A stretch of 64,000 nt of DNA from Limnospira fusiformis SAG 85.79 (GCF_012516315.1 NZ_CP051185.1:1013459-1077458); one strand, 5' to 3'; positions 38,481 through 47,677 are shown, counted from the stretch's first letter. The notes: generated from the letters alone by a model not told the origin. Program-made: numbers and translations.

Positions 38481-39848
38481 TTATAAATCCAATAAACCAT
38501 AGCGTTTTTGTAGCTGTAATAACTTCACCCTAGCCTCTCCTGCATTGTCCGCAATATCAGCAAACTCCATAAACCGGATCAGCTCTTTTTTTAACAAATT
38601 CCGTTCAACATCTAACGTATTTCTGCCCAAGTCTGGCGGTAAAACAATCATATCAAAAACCGTCGCCCTATCCTTTCCGGGATGAGGTCTAAGAACCCGT
38701 CCTCGACGTTGAATAAATTGGCGGGGGTTGCTGCTACTTGCCAGAATTACCGCATGACGAATAGCTGGAATATCTACCCCTTCATCAAGACAGCGAATAG
38801 CTACCAAACCCTGTAGTTGTCCTGATTCAAATTGTCGTCGCAATTCTTCCCTTTTTGCCATAGGAGTAGCGGCGGTATAGGTATTAACACGATAGCCCAA
38901 TTCTGACCCTAATAAAAAGACGATCGCTTCTAGTTGTCGGTCAAAGCGAGTGCCTTTTTCCGTGATACCATCCCCACAATAAAATAGCGTGTGGCTGGTC
39001 TGTAAACGATTACTCATTAACTGTCTCAGGGCTTTAACTTTATTATTAGCAGCCCCAATTATTCTCGCCCTTTGCATCAATAGCGCCGTGATATTTTCGT
39101 TAGTTTCCCAGTCCTGATCATTGTCCATTAAAGCCCAACCAATGCGAGTAGTTAGGCGGGAATAAATCAGAGTTTCAGCCGGGGTTAATTCTACCAAAAT
39201 CGGATAGTATAAATAATGAACTAACGCCCCTTGGCGGATAGCTTCAGCCAGGGTAAGTTCCGGTTGTAAAACCCGACCAAAATACTCCATTAAAGCATTT
39301 GTACCCTGGTCATCAAAATGACGTTCTGGGGTAGCAGAAAGTGCTAGACGTAAACCGATATGTCGTGGTAAACTAGCTTCTAGGCGAGGCGCACCTAAGT
39401 TGTGGGCTTCGTCGCCAATAATCAAAGTTTTGGGGGGGAAATACCGCAGTTGAGACTGAAAGCTATCGGAAATTAGGGTGGCGTTAGTGGTGATGACTGC
39501 GAGAAAGGGGAGATGACCCGAACTTATGTTATAAAGGGAGGTAGATAGGTGTTTCTGCCAATTGTGGACGCTTTCAAAGGCGAGTAGGGGAGTCATCCCA
39601 AATTTCTGGGCTTCCCGTCCCCACTGAGTCACTAGGTGGCGATAGGGACAGATAACTAAAACAACTTGTAAGCCAATTTTATGATATAATTCAGAGGCGA
39701 TCGCTAAGGCTGTGATAGTCTTACCCGTACCCGTTGCCATTTTCAGGGTTCCCCGTCCCTGGTTAGCAAACCATTCGGACACCGCCTGACGTTGGTAGTG
39801 TCTCAGGTGTATTTGTGGGGGAATGACAGGGATACCAGGTAGACTCAC
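38481..39848 (-). CDS. Superfamily II DEAH helicase, Dnd-system restriction-like
   Basis: 455 residues. There is a Q-like start (HLRHYQRQAVSEWF), Walker A MATGTGKT, Walker B GDEAHN, motif III LALSATPERH and motif VI QRRGRVLRPHPGK. The layout matches the ~450-residue helicases described as the DNA phosphorothioation-system restriction enzyme of cyanobacteria, without an obvious nuclease domain. It lies 280 bp upstream of the small gene/DndD-like pair on the same strand, which supports a defence role. It might alternatively be a general helicase of DNA repair. Confidence 0.85.
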   Translation of the reverse strand: MSLPGIPVIPPQIHLRHYQRQAVSEWFANQGRGTLKMATGTGKTITALAIASELYHKIGLQVVLVICPYRHLVTQWGREAQKFGMTPLLAFESVHNWQKHLSTSLYNISSGHLPFLAVITTNATLISDSFQSQLRYFPPKTLIIGDEAHNLGAPRLEASLPRHIGLRLALSATPERHFDDQGTNALMEYFGRVLQPELTLAEAIRQGALVHYLYYPILVELTPAETLIYSRLTTRIGWALMDNDQDWETNENITALLMQRARIIGAANNKVKALRQLMSNRLQTSHTLFYCGDGITEKGTRFDRQLEAIVFLLGSELGYRVNTYTAATPMAKREELRRQFESGQLQGLVAIRCLDEGVDIPAIRHAVILASSSNPRQFIQRRGRVLRPHPGKDRATVFDMIVLPPDLGRNTLDVERNLLKKELIRFMEFADIADNAGEARVKLLQLQKRYGLLDL

Positions 39849-39896
39849 CGCTGAAACACAAGCCCTATATAAATATCAAAAATCACCCATCAAAAA

Positions 39897-40319
39897 TCAA
39901 TCATGATCTGATTCCCAGTCAGGACAGGAGTCACCCTCCACACCTAATGGGTGCATTCCACAAACTAACAAATTCCCGCCGTAGATTTTACCATGATAGT
40001 GATTACATCCGCGACAGGCTGGGTTTTGGGTCGCGCTGGGGTGAACATAGGTGACAAAGGGATCAAAAGTTTCCTCCTCCTCAATATCATCTAGTCCCAA
40101 ATCTAAGTATATATCCAGAATCGGCTCAAGGATATCATTTAAACACTGGTCTAAGTCGGGAATCAACTTATTCTGGACTTCCTCAGCAATTTCTTCGGAA
40201 AATTGGGTCAGGTCATCCATGATATGATTAAATTCTTCCGTCACATCTACAAAAAAATTTTCCACCTCAAGAACTGCGGCTTCTATACTCTTAACCAACT
40301 CATTAGACCAATCTTCCAT
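39897..40319 (-). CDS. Cys-rich-tailed cyanobacterial protein
   Basis: 140 residues. The first ~100 are acidic and helical (repeated heptad-like EEIAEEVQNKLIPDLDQCL). The C-terminal ~35 carry CRGCNHYHGKIYGG...CGMHPLGVEGDSCPDWES, a likely Zn or Fe-S binding motif. The C-terminal motif resembles the end of the metallohydrolase at 45974 (CGNCQYYRSGRCW...GYCPVFEP). It is downstream of the chimeric IS607 mini-element, whose right end is 35 bp before its start, so its promoter may be disrupted. Confidence 0.65.
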   Translation of the reverse strand: MEDWSNELVKSIEAAVLEVENFFVDVTEEFNHIMDDLTQFSEEIAEEVQNKLIPDLDQCLNDILEPILDIYLDLGLDDIEEEETFDPFVTYVHPSATQNPACRGCNHYHGKIYGGNLLVCGMHPLGVEGDSCPDWESDHD

Positions 40320-40354
40320 TAGGCTTTAGCGGCTAACTGCTTCAATATTTGACA

Positions 40355-40928
40355 CTGATACATTTACGCGACATTTATCCGGCTATTGCCTGACAATGCG
40401 ACGATAGCACTATTACCCGTTAAAGTAACAGAGGCGGTATCCCGCAAAGCTTTTAGAAAGATTCCAAAAGCACCGTTCCAGTCCCTGGGTAGAGTGAACC
40501 CGCACTCCGGACATCGGAACACTTTTGAGCCACCTAGCTGGGAATGCACATGACCACAGTGAGTACAGGTTTTGCTGGTGTATTCTTCCGTCACATCTAC
40601 AACTGTGGTTCCAGTTATCTCGGCTTGATGTCTCAGGGTTAGTTTGAATCGATAATGCGCCCATGTCAGCATGGCTCGGGCAGTCTTAGACCTGATTAGA
40701 CGCTTCACCTTGGCAACCATATTGGAAGTCTCGAAGGTGGGCAAAAAAATCAGGCTGTGTTATGGGATGGCCAGGGATGCGACCCAATCAAGCAAGGGGT
40801 TGAAGTCCTCACCGGGTAGTCCCCACGCCCATTTCAGCTCTATTTCATACCCGAAGGTCTCGCACCATACTTGGTATTATACCGTATGGCCGTAAAATGT
40901 TAACCTAATTTGAGATGAAATCATGCTC
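40355..40928 (-). mobile_element. Chimeric mini-element: IS607 ends with group II intron 5' fragment (copy B)
   Basis: Read on the minus strand: ~55 bp of IS607 left end (AGCATGATTTCATCTCAAAT...), then at 40865 the start GTGCGAGACC of a group II intron continuing ~110 bp, then a jump at ~40757 into tnpB at FLPTFETSNM and the normal right end TGTATCAG. The same three-part structure with the same junctions is at 53525-54094. It encodes no full TnpA or TnpB. Confidence 0.85.
40364..40756 (-). pseudogene. tnpB: Truncated tnpB (IS607 chimeric copy B)
   Basis: Only the part from the second catalytic region (PTFETSNMVAKVKR) through the zinc finger (CTHCGH, CPECGF) and third Asp (LPRDWNGA) remains, in an open frame of ~126 codons without an obvious start. 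The first catalytic Asp region is missing, so nuclease activity is not expected. The retained 3' part also holds the guide-RNA region of the element. Confidence 0.8.
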
Positions 40929-40982
40929 TTGAGCTAATCATAGCCCTTTTTGGTTTCCCATACTCAGGTCTTACAGGATTAT

Positions 40983-41275
40983 TTGACTACTCCCCGCGCT
41001 AAAGCGACGGGGATTCCCCGGAGGGATTTCAGAACTTCCGACAAGTCGGACTCCTAGGCGAAGTCAAATACGCCTCTATAGGTGGCCCGAAGGCTTCCTT
41101 TTACTTATTTTCATTCAATCACCTTTTGTCTCTCGCCAATGAAACGTCTTTGCTGCCGACATTTCTGCATGATGCAAGTCTGCCCTCACGGGATGTTAAG
41201 CCCCTTTCATTTGGGTCATAGAGAAGGCGATACCATTCTATCATAGTCATTGCGGCTAAAGCCGCCGAGTCGTTT
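40983..41275 (-). mobile_element. Internally deleted IS200/IS605-type element
   Basis: On the minus strand the left side has a hairpin GCGGCTTTAGCCGC (about 41252-41266) and the right side ends in CCCCGTCGCTTTAGCGCGGGG followed by AGTAGTCAA, the usual palindromic right end of cyanobacterial IS200/IS605 elements. Between lies ~230 bp with a start-like ATGAAAATAAGT and no full transposase. No other gene is seen from 40929 to 41380. Confidence 0.55.
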
Positions 41276-41380
41276 TTCCGCCCCGCTTTAAAAAGACGGA
41301 GCTACCAAACTCCCGAATTTTTGCCGTGTCAAGGATAAACCCATCTTACACAGAGCGATCGCACTTCTGGATAAATTAAA

Positions 41381-41770
41381 TCAATCATTTTCCAAATTAC
41401 GCAACTCATCCTTGAGTTTATCAACCTGATCGCGCAAGTCTTCAATATTATCATCACTCGCCGGCGCTTCTTCCTCATCATCAATAATTTCGATGCGACG
41501 AGGTTGCGCCGACTGAGGTGGTGTAGGATTATAATCAGCGCCTGGTTCTTGTGCTTGTCGGAGAGCATCGTCAACAAAACGGCGGGCTTCTTCCGTCGTC
41601 ATTTCGCCACGTTTCACCAGTTCATCTGCTAATTTTTGGGCTTCTACCTGTAACTCAGCCAGTTTATTCCCCGCCTTTTCCCCGGCGTAGGAAGCCAAAC
41701 CAACCCCAAGGTAAACTGCTTTTTGGACTAAATCTCCAAAACCGGGCATAGGGAAAAACTCTCCAGGCAA
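41381..41770 (-). CDS. Phasin-like conserved cyanobacterial protein
   Basis: 129 residues. The N-terminus FGDLVQKAVYLGVGLASYAGEKAG is amphipathic. A helix with KLADELVKRGEMTTEEARRFVDD follows, then a Pro/acidic region and a C-terminal heptad coiled coil (IEDLRDQVDKLKDELRNLE). Sequence style matches the cyanobacterial proteins annotated as phasin family, which coat polyhydroxyalkanoate granules or act as helical scaffolds. No PHA gene is nearby, so the role is uncertain. Confidence 0.7.
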   Translation of the reverse strand: MPGEFFPMPGFGDLVQKAVYLGVGLASYAGEKAGNKLAELQVEAQKLADELVKRGEMTTEEARRFVDDALRQAQEPGADYNPTPPQSAQPRRIEIIDDEEEAPASDDNIEDLRDQVDKLKDELRNLEND

Positions 41771-41792
41771 TAATTAGGGGAAGTTAAAAATG

Positions 41793-41892
41793 GGAGTGAC
41801 CCGGATTCCACGCCTATCAGAAGCATCCCGTGTTGCTGCTACCTTCCGGTCCTGACAAGATTTAGGCGTTCTGACCGCATAGGTCCAGGCCA
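41793..41892 (-). ncRNA. ffs: Signal recognition particle RNA (4.5S, small bacterial type)
   Basis: On the minus strand the ~100-nt sequence contains the invariant apical SRP motif GTCAGGACCGGAAGGTAGCAGC in two parts around its loop: GTCAGGACCGGAAG and GTAGCAGCAA. The outer arms GGCCTGGACC...GGGTCACTCCC pair. It lies between the phasin-like and YciI-like genes. The RNA binds Ffh and targets membrane proteins to the translocon. Exact ends are estimates. Confidence 0.93.
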
Positions 41893-41916
41893 CAAAATTT
41901 ATTATAACACAGAAAT

Positions 41917-42183
41917 TCACGGTGCAACCACACACCACTCAAAAATTTCGTAAGTCACGCAATTATTAACCACCAGAGGGTCATCAGCCACAATAGCTTG
42001 GGCGGCGGCCATAGACTCAGCCTCAAAAAGCAACATTCCGCCGCCTCGCCGGACCCAATAGCCGCTGCGCGCTTGATGTCCTTTAGCAGCCAACTGCTTG
42101 ACATACTCGATATGGGCGGGGACATATTGATCAAAAACCGCCTTTTCGACAATTCCGGTTTCAATTTTGGCAAACCAAGGCAT
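41917..42183 (-). CDS. YciI-like protein
   Basis: 88 residues, ferredoxin-like fold of the YciI family: MPWFAKIETG, a central VPAHIEYVKQLAAKG with the conserved His, then GGGMLLFEAESMAAAQAIVADDPLV (Asp in ADDP). Family members are small and often bind a ligand at the His/Asp pair. The reaction is not known. It lies 8 bp downstream of the DUF3370 gene on the same strand, probably in one operon. Confidence 0.8.
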   Translation of the reverse strand: MPWFAKIETGIVEKAVFDQYVPAHIEYVKQLAAKGHQARSGYWVRRGGGMLLFEAESMAAAQAIVADDPLVVNNCVTYEIFEWCVVAP

Positions 42184-42191
42184 AATCGTGA

Positions 42192-43523
42192 TTAATCTAA
42201 TGTTTTAATCGTTAACACTTGGGGCGGACTCGCGTCTGGGGGATACAGAAAGTCAAATTCCACCTGTCGCCGTGTTCGGGGTTGAATGTCTAATTCAATC
42301 AAAGGTTCCCCCTTTTGTCCTCGGTTTTGGACTAGGTGAAAGTATCGGCTAACTGTAGTTCCCGAATCATCAGTATAGCGGAAACGCACTGTTCCTCTGA
42401 AAAATACCCGGCTGGGAGGTTCCTCGAAAAATTGCACTCCCCCGTCGGTGAGTTCATTACTTTTGAGGGGGGTTTCCATGGTGAGGACTACGGTTTTAGG
42501 GGTATTGGTGGGATTGGATAAGTCTAGGGTTAGGCTATATTGAATGCCATAGTTCCCATGGGCTTGATAGGCGGTATCCTCATAACGAACTACCATGGGG
42601 GCGCTTTGGTTTTGGTTGGTTCCTAATTTACCTCCAGGTAGGGAACTGAAAATATAGGAAATGGCTTGACCGGGTTCGGGAATGGTTAGGTTAGTTATCT
42701 CGGCTTTCCAGACTGAACCTAGGGCGACTCCAGCAACTCGACCATAAATGATGTTCTCTGGACTATTCGGGGGGGTGGGTGCTAGGTCGCGGGGAGTGAC
42801 TAGAGAACCATTCTGTAATAATTCTACCCATGATTCTAGGGCGGGGCTAGATTCGCTACCGTCGGGGTTTTGGATGGCAAATTGAGCTAGACTAGCTATA
42901 TGCACTGCACCGCTACTCTGGAGCCGCATAAGAAGCGATCGCCCATTGAGAGGTGGTTCTAATGTTTTTACCGGAATAGGGGCTTTAAAGACCATCTGAA
43001 ACTGCTGTGGTGGAATGATTACTTGGTCGGGAGGTGATGACTGTCCCCCTACTCGCAAAATCTCCCCCATGACTCGACTTCCTGGACCTGCAAATACTGT
43101 CCCATCATTGTTGTCTAATACGGGGGGTAAGGGGATAAATGGTGCGTCTGGTTGGCTGAGATAGCTGGCTGCTTGTAATATCTCTAAGGTGACCGGTTCG
43201 CTGGTGGGGTTGTAAGCTAATAAGCCCAGATATAGGGTGCGTAAGTCTTCGGGGTCGGTAGGTCGAGCGATATGATGGGCAAAAATGTCGAACCTACCGT
43301 CAAAGGGAAAGTTAAGATGGGCATTGGTTTGGGTTTTACCTTCGGGGGGAAAGGTTGATAGTAAGATACCCTCGACTGGTACAACTTCCGGGCTATTGCT
43401 ATTGAACACTGGAATATTATCTAGTTGACCAGGAAGGGGACGCACTTCTTGGGGTCGGGTGATGACTACTGGCGGCGGGGGGGTGACTGACAGGATTAGG
43501 GGAGCGATCGCTAGTGGTAGCAT
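42192..43523 (-). CDS. DUF3370 exported protein
   Basis: 443 residues. It has a short hydrophobic N-terminus (MLPLAIAPLILSVTPPPPV), likely a signal peptide, then beta-rich sequence with RPQEVRPLPGQLDNIPVFNSNSPEV, GSRVMGEILRV and LKSNELTDGGVQFFEEPPSRVFFRGTVRF, typical of the cyanobacterial DUF3370 family. It is likely periplasmic or outer-surface. Function unknown. It is followed closely by the YciI-like gene. Confidence 0.82.
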   Translation of the reverse strand: MLPLAIAPLILSVTPPPPVVITRPQEVRPLPGQLDNIPVFNSNSPEVVPVEGILLSTFPPEGKTQTNAHLNFPFDGRFDIFAHHIARPTDPEDLRTLYLGLLAYNPTSEPVTLEILQAASYLSQPDAPFIPLPPVLDNNDGTVFAGPGSRVMGEILRVGGQSSPPDQVIIPPQQFQMVFKAPIPVKTLEPPLNGRSLLMRLQSSGAVHIASLAQFAIQNPDGSESSPALESWVELLQNGSLVTPRDLAPTPPNSPENIIYGRVAGVALGSVWKAEITNLTIPEPGQAISYIFSSLPGGKLGTNQNQSAPMVVRYEDTAYQAHGNYGIQYSLTLDLSNPTNTPKTVVLTMETPLKSNELTDGGVQFFEEPPSRVFFRGTVRFRYTDDSGTTVSRYFHLVQNRGQKGEPLIELDIQPRTRRQVEFDFLYPPDASPPQVLTIKTLD

Positions 43524-43650
43524 AGAGTGATGGTAATCTGGATAATTGAGAATGTTAACTTATGGATTATACTGATTGTCAAATACTTTGTGTATGGTAG
43601 GACAACTTTTTTGGCAAGTTGAGGGCTAATGTTCGTGCTATGGTAAGACT

Positions 43651-44463
43651 ATGAATGGCGATCGCTTAAATCGGAAATCTTTAAATGTCACATCACCACG
43701 ACTACAAAGATTAGTGGATCGGTCTATTGATGTGTTAGAGTCTCTGTTACAAGACCGGGAAGTTTCCCCTTTAGACCGGGCGGCGATCGCTCTGAAAATC
43801 CTGGAAGCGACGGGGAGTGATCTCCGTCAAACTTTACCATCTGTTAATGTTAATATCCCCGACTCTCCCCTAGTTTTGGGTAGTTATGTTCAGATGGAAA
43901 ATTTCTTGTCTCCCTCAGAAAATAAACAGGCTTTACAAATAGCGATCGCTTCCGCTGACCAATTTGTGGCATCCACAACTACAACCGGGGCTGTCAACTA
44001 CCGAGAATCGTCGATTCTATATGCGACTAAGTTCCCCGAATACTATAAATTTATGAAAGGTCGCATTTTAGAAACTTTACCGCAGGTATTATCTCAGTTG
44101 AAACATCCCCCTTTTACCGTCGCAGAAGTGGAAATGCAGCTAACCGCCCACCACAATGGTGGATATTATAAGATTCATAATGACTCTAGTAGTGCCAAAA
44201 CCAAAACTCGCACCATCACTTATGTCTATTATTTTTATGACGAACCCAAAGCCTTTACCGGCGGACAACTGCGACTTTATGAAACCGAGTTACGCAATGG
44301 TGTCGCCTACAACAAAGAGACCTTTAAGACTATTGAACCCATTAATAATAGTATCGTGTTTTTTGATAGCCGTTGCAAACACGAGGTCATCCCTGTTAGT
44401 TGTAATTCCCCCAACTTTAAAGACGGTCGTTTTACCCTAAACGGTTGGCTGCGGCGGGGGTAA
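43651..44463 (+). CDS. 2-oxoglutarate/Fe(II) oxygenase (prolyl-4-hydroxylase-like), first of pair
   Basis: 270 residues. The C-terminal half has the double-stranded beta-helix iron motif: IHND (His-x-Asp), HEVIPV (second His) and FTLNGWLRR (Arg that binds 2-oxoglutarate). FTGGQLRLYE and SIVFFDSRCKHEV are typical of P4H-like members (PF13640). The N-terminal ~100 residues are helical and shared with the next gene. The substrate is unknown (proline, other residue or small molecule). It lies 107 bp upstream of the paralogue at 44571, on the same strand, in what looks like a two-gene unit. Confidence 0.9.
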   Translation: MNGDRLNRKSLNVTSPRLQRLVDRSIDVLESLLQDREVSPLDRAAIALKILEATGSDLRQTLPSVNVNIPDSPLVLGSYVQMENFLSPSENKQALQIAIASADQFVASTTTTGAVNYRESSILYATKFPEYYKFMKGRILETLPQVLSQLKHPPFTVAEVEMQLTAHHNGGYYKIHNDSSSAKTKTRTITYVYYFYDEPKAFTGGQLRLYETELRNGVAYNKETFKTIEPINNSIVFFDSRCKHEVIPVSCNSPNFKDGRFTLNGWLRRG

Positions 44464-44570
44464 GACTAACACATCAAAAACCTGGTTGAGTTTTTATCTA
44501 TAAGCGTTCAGCAATTCCAGATTAATTAGTAGCAAATACAATGCCAGCAAATCGGAGGATTAAATAAGTT

Positions 44571-45410
44571 GTGAATGACCAGTTACCCCCTCTCCTCAAT
44601 AAAGCGATCGCCTCAGAAAAACGCCTAGATAATTTATTATCAGATTCTCTAACTTTAGTCGAAAACGCCCTAAATAGTTCTGAAATATCTCTATCTGAAA
44701 GAGTCGAAATAGCCTTAAAAATTTTGGATATCTCTGGTGTCTATCATCAATTAAATCGCCCCCAAAATTCTAATGATGATCCCGAAGTTGCTGAGACTAG
44801 CACCACAGACACCCCTAGGTTATTAGAAGCCAACTTTATCCAGGTTGACAACTTTTTATCACCCGAAGAACAAGCAGAAACCTTTAAGATAGCCTTCCAA
44901 AATCATGATAAGTTTTTCCCGTCTGGAGTCGCCAACAAGGAAGAAAATACCCGCAAATCTTCGGTTTTACTGGTGCAAAACTTTGATGAATACTACAACA
45001 AAATCAGACATAAAATTCTGCAAATTAGACCGCAAATCTTAGCCCAACTTAACTTACCGACTTTTTTGGTTTCCTGGGTGGAAATGCAAATGACAGCCCA
45101 TAACCATGGAGATTATTATTATATCCATCAAGACATGGATGGCGAAAAAATTGCCAATCGAGTTTTAACATACGTCTACTATTTCTATGAACAGCCAAAA
45201 GCCTTCTATGGTGGAGATTTAAGGATTTATCCCACCTACATTAATGGTGATGGTTATACGATTGGTGAACAGTTTGTTACAGTGGAACCTCGCCATAACA
45301 GTATCATCTTTTTTGATAGTCGCATGAAACACGAAGTTCTCCCAGTTTTCTGTCCTTCTGGGAGGTTCGAGGATAGCCGATTTACCATTAATGGTTGGAT
45401 TCACCGTTAA
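44571..45410 (+). CDS. 2-oxoglutarate/Fe(II) oxygenase (prolyl-4-hydroxylase-like), second of pair
   Basis: 279 residues from GTG at 44571, with CGGAGG about 13 bases upstream. It has the same domain layout as the preceding paralogue: helical N-terminus, then YIHQDMD (His-x-Asp), FYGGDLRIYPT, HEVLPV (second His) and FTINGWIHR (Arg). Identity to the neighbour is moderate overall and high around the iron site, so it is an old duplication. Such pairs could act on different residues or form a heterodimer. Substrate unknown. Confidence 0.9.
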   Translation: MNDQLPPLLNKAIASEKRLDNLLSDSLTLVENALNSSEISLSERVEIALKILDISGVYHQLNRPQNSNDDPEVAETSTTDTPRLLEANFIQVDNFLSPEEQAETFKIAFQNHDKFFPSGVANKEENTRKSSVLLVQNFDEYYNKIRHKILQIRPQILAQLNLPTFLVSWVEMQMTAHNHGDYYYIHQDMDGEKIANRVLTYVYYFYEQPKAFYGGDLRIYPTYINGDGYTIGEQFVTVEPRHNSIIFFDSRMKHEVLPVFCPSGRFEDSRFTINGWIHR

Positions 45411-45973
45411 AATAACCCTATAGGGGGGGTTGACAATATACGGAAACTGATGCTATAGTATTGACATAATCTTTTTTAATAATCGATAATTTGCGTAAAT
45501 TTTAAAATTGCAAATATTCCCATTATTTGAAATAATAACAGAAGTCACAAGCAAAAGCAACCTATCCCCCCCCAAAAAAATTTTTTGCAACATTTATTAA
45601 CATTTTGTTACAAAAATAAAATTCACGATGCGATCGCCTGAGAGAAAGTTATGGTAGGGGCGGGTTCCGCCGTAGCGTGTTCGGTTCACAGGGGTTAGCC
45701 TAGTCAACCCGCCCCAGAACCCACCCGATAACCAGCACCACGCCATGGTAGGGGCGAGTTCCGCCGTAGCGTGTTCGGTTCACAGGGGTTAGCCTAGTCA
45801 ACCCGCCCCAGAACCCACCCGATAACCAGCACCACGCCATGGTAGGGGCGGGTTCCGCCGTAGCGTGTTCGGTTCACAGGGGTTAGCCTAGTAAACCCGC
45901 CCGACAACGCACCCGACAACCCGCCCGATAATGCGCCCGATAATGCGATCGCCGTACCACGCCACAATCAAAA
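45411..45973. repeat. Three 94-bp repeats with GTAGGGGCGGGTT/AACCCGCCC ends
   Basis: Positions 45651-45930 hold three tandem 94-bp units, each starting ATGGTAGGGGCG(G/A)GTTCCGCC and closing TCAACCCGCCCC-AGAACCC. The third copy degenerates into ACCCGACAACCCGCC-type repeats. Upstream (45411-45650) is AT-rich without a gene. Confidence 0.85.
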
Positions 45974-47677
45974 ATGGACATAGCAGGTTCCCACAATTTA
46001 AGATTAAAATGTGAGATACTTCTTAACATTGTCTTAGCACGCATCCGACAATTATTTCAAATCACCGTGATTGATCTCGAGTGTTTTCCCTATAGTGTTG
46101 GACACGAAAATGATGGGGTATGTTTGTTGTTACGCATGGGGCCCCATCACATTTTGCTTGATTGTGGTTTGCGGGATATTTCCCCACTGCTAACATCTTC
46201 CCAAGCATCTATAGCTGACTTGGTGATTTGTTCCCATGCTCATGCGGATCATGTTAGGGGTTTGTTGGCACTACATGAAAGCTGTCCAGAGTTACCAATT
46301 TATGCCAGTGATGTTACTAGCCAATTGTTACCCATCAACTGGCCAGAGGAACTGTCATCAGGGCAAATGCCGAAATTTTGCCAACCCCTACCGCTGCGAA
46401 CAGAAGTCCGACTGAAGGAAGGACTAAGCATCACCCTATTTCCTGCTGGTCACCTGCCCGGCGCGACTTGTATGCTGCTGAAATATAATGCACCGAATCG
46501 CACCTACAAGTTATTTTATACGGGGGATTTTTTCCTATCCAATTCTCGATTAGTGGAGGGTCTACCCCTAGGGGAGTTGCGGGGACTCAAGCCGGATGTG
46601 CTAATTTTGGAAGGGAGCTATGGAACTGCACGCTATCCCCACCGCCGCCAATTAGAAAACCAACTAGCCGAAAGAATTTATCGAGCGATCGCCTCTGGTT
46701 ATTCCGTACTAATTCCCACCCCAGCATTAGGGTTAGGTCAGGAATTATTAATGCTACTGCGTTCCCACCACTACTTCACAGGTAGGGATATTGACATTTG
46801 GGTTGATGGCCAAGTCCAAACCGGGTGCGATATATATTTGGAACTGCTACCCCACTTCCCAGCGAATATACAGAACTTTGCCCAACATCAGCCACTATTT
46901 TGGGATGAGCGAATCAAGCCTCGTGTCCGTCGCCTCTCCCCCGAATTGTTGCCAGAACTGGAGCAATCCCCCTGTATTGTGATTGTAGATGACGAGACGG
47001 ATATTGAACAGTATTTGCGCTATCGTCCTCGGTTGTGGACGTTATTTTTATCAGAAACTCCCGGACACACCAGGGAAATATCAACCTTGGTCAATTCTGG
47101 AGAAATTTTGTTAGAAAGCTATTTTCTGGCCGAACATTGCGACGGTCCAGGAACTACCCAACTGATTCATAACCTGCGACCCCAGCACGTGATTTTTGTG
47201 CATGGTTCTCCTATTTATTTAGCGGATTTAACCAATTTAGACGAATTGCGGAACCGCTACCAATTGCATTACCCAGCAGCAGGCGCACAGGTCCCATTAC
47301 CCATTGGGGAGACTTTTCTACAACCGACCCTCCCAGAAACCCATTATCAGGGGGAGTTAACCGAGTCGGCTACCGAGTTAAATATTACCCTACCCAATGC
47401 TTTGTCTGTCGATCCACGGTGGTCTACCTTTGCAGATACGGGAATTGTGGAGGCCAGATGGCAGGGGGAAGAGTTAGTTTTGCGGGGAATTTCCCAGCGG
47501 GAATTTCTCAGCAGTCAGAGCGATCGCACAATGCCATCAGACTTAGACTGTTGCGGGAATTGCCAATATTACCGAAGCGGGCGTTGTTGGAACCCAGTTT
47601 CGGCTTTATATGGCTTTAAAGTCACCCCAGAGGGTTACTGTCCGGTGTTTGAGCCGTTAGCCCCCCGAGACCAGTAA
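45974..47677 (+). CDS. Metallo-beta-lactamase/beta-CASP-like hydrolase with Cys-rich tail
   Basis: 567 residues. The MBL core begins at LLLRMGPHHILLDCGL and has CSHAHADHVRG (zinc motif HxHxDH), GHLPGATCMLL and YTGDFF, followed by a beta-CASP-like insert (LILEGSYG, VLIPTPALGLGQELLMLL) and HVIFVHGSP. This is the layout of RNA-processing nucleases of the CPSF/RNase J type. The last ~40 residues add a Cys motif: DCCGNCQYYRSGRCWNPVS...GYCPVFEP, absent from ordinary members. It may process RNA or act on DNA. The Cys tail could hold Zn or an Fe-S cluster. Confidence 0.88.
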   Translation: MDIAGSHNLRLKCEILLNIVLARIRQLFQITVIDLECFPYSVGHENDGVCLLLRMGPHHILLDCGLRDISPLLTSSQASIADLVICSHAHADHVRGLLALHESCPELPIYASDVTSQLLPINWPEELSSGQMPKFCQPLPLRTEVRLKEGLSITLFPAGHLPGATCMLLKYNAPNRTYKLFYTGDFFLSNSRLVEGLPLGELRGLKPDVLILEGSYGTARYPHRRQLENQLAERIYRAIASGYSVLIPTPALGLGQELLMLLRSHHYFTGRDIDIWVDGQVQTGCDIYLELLPHFPANIQNFAQHQPLFWDERIKPRVRRLSPELLPELEQSPCIVIVDDETDIEQYLRYRPRLWTLFLSETPGHTREISTLVNSGEILLESYFLAEHCDGPGTTQLIHNLRPQHVIFVHGSPIYLADLTNLDELRNRYQLHYPAAGAQVPLPIGETFLQPTLPETHYQGELTESATELNITLPNALSVDPRWSTFADTGIVEARWQGEELVLRGISQREFLSSQSDRTMPSDLDCCGNCQYYRSGRCWNPVSALYGFKVTPEGYCPVFEPLAPRDQ

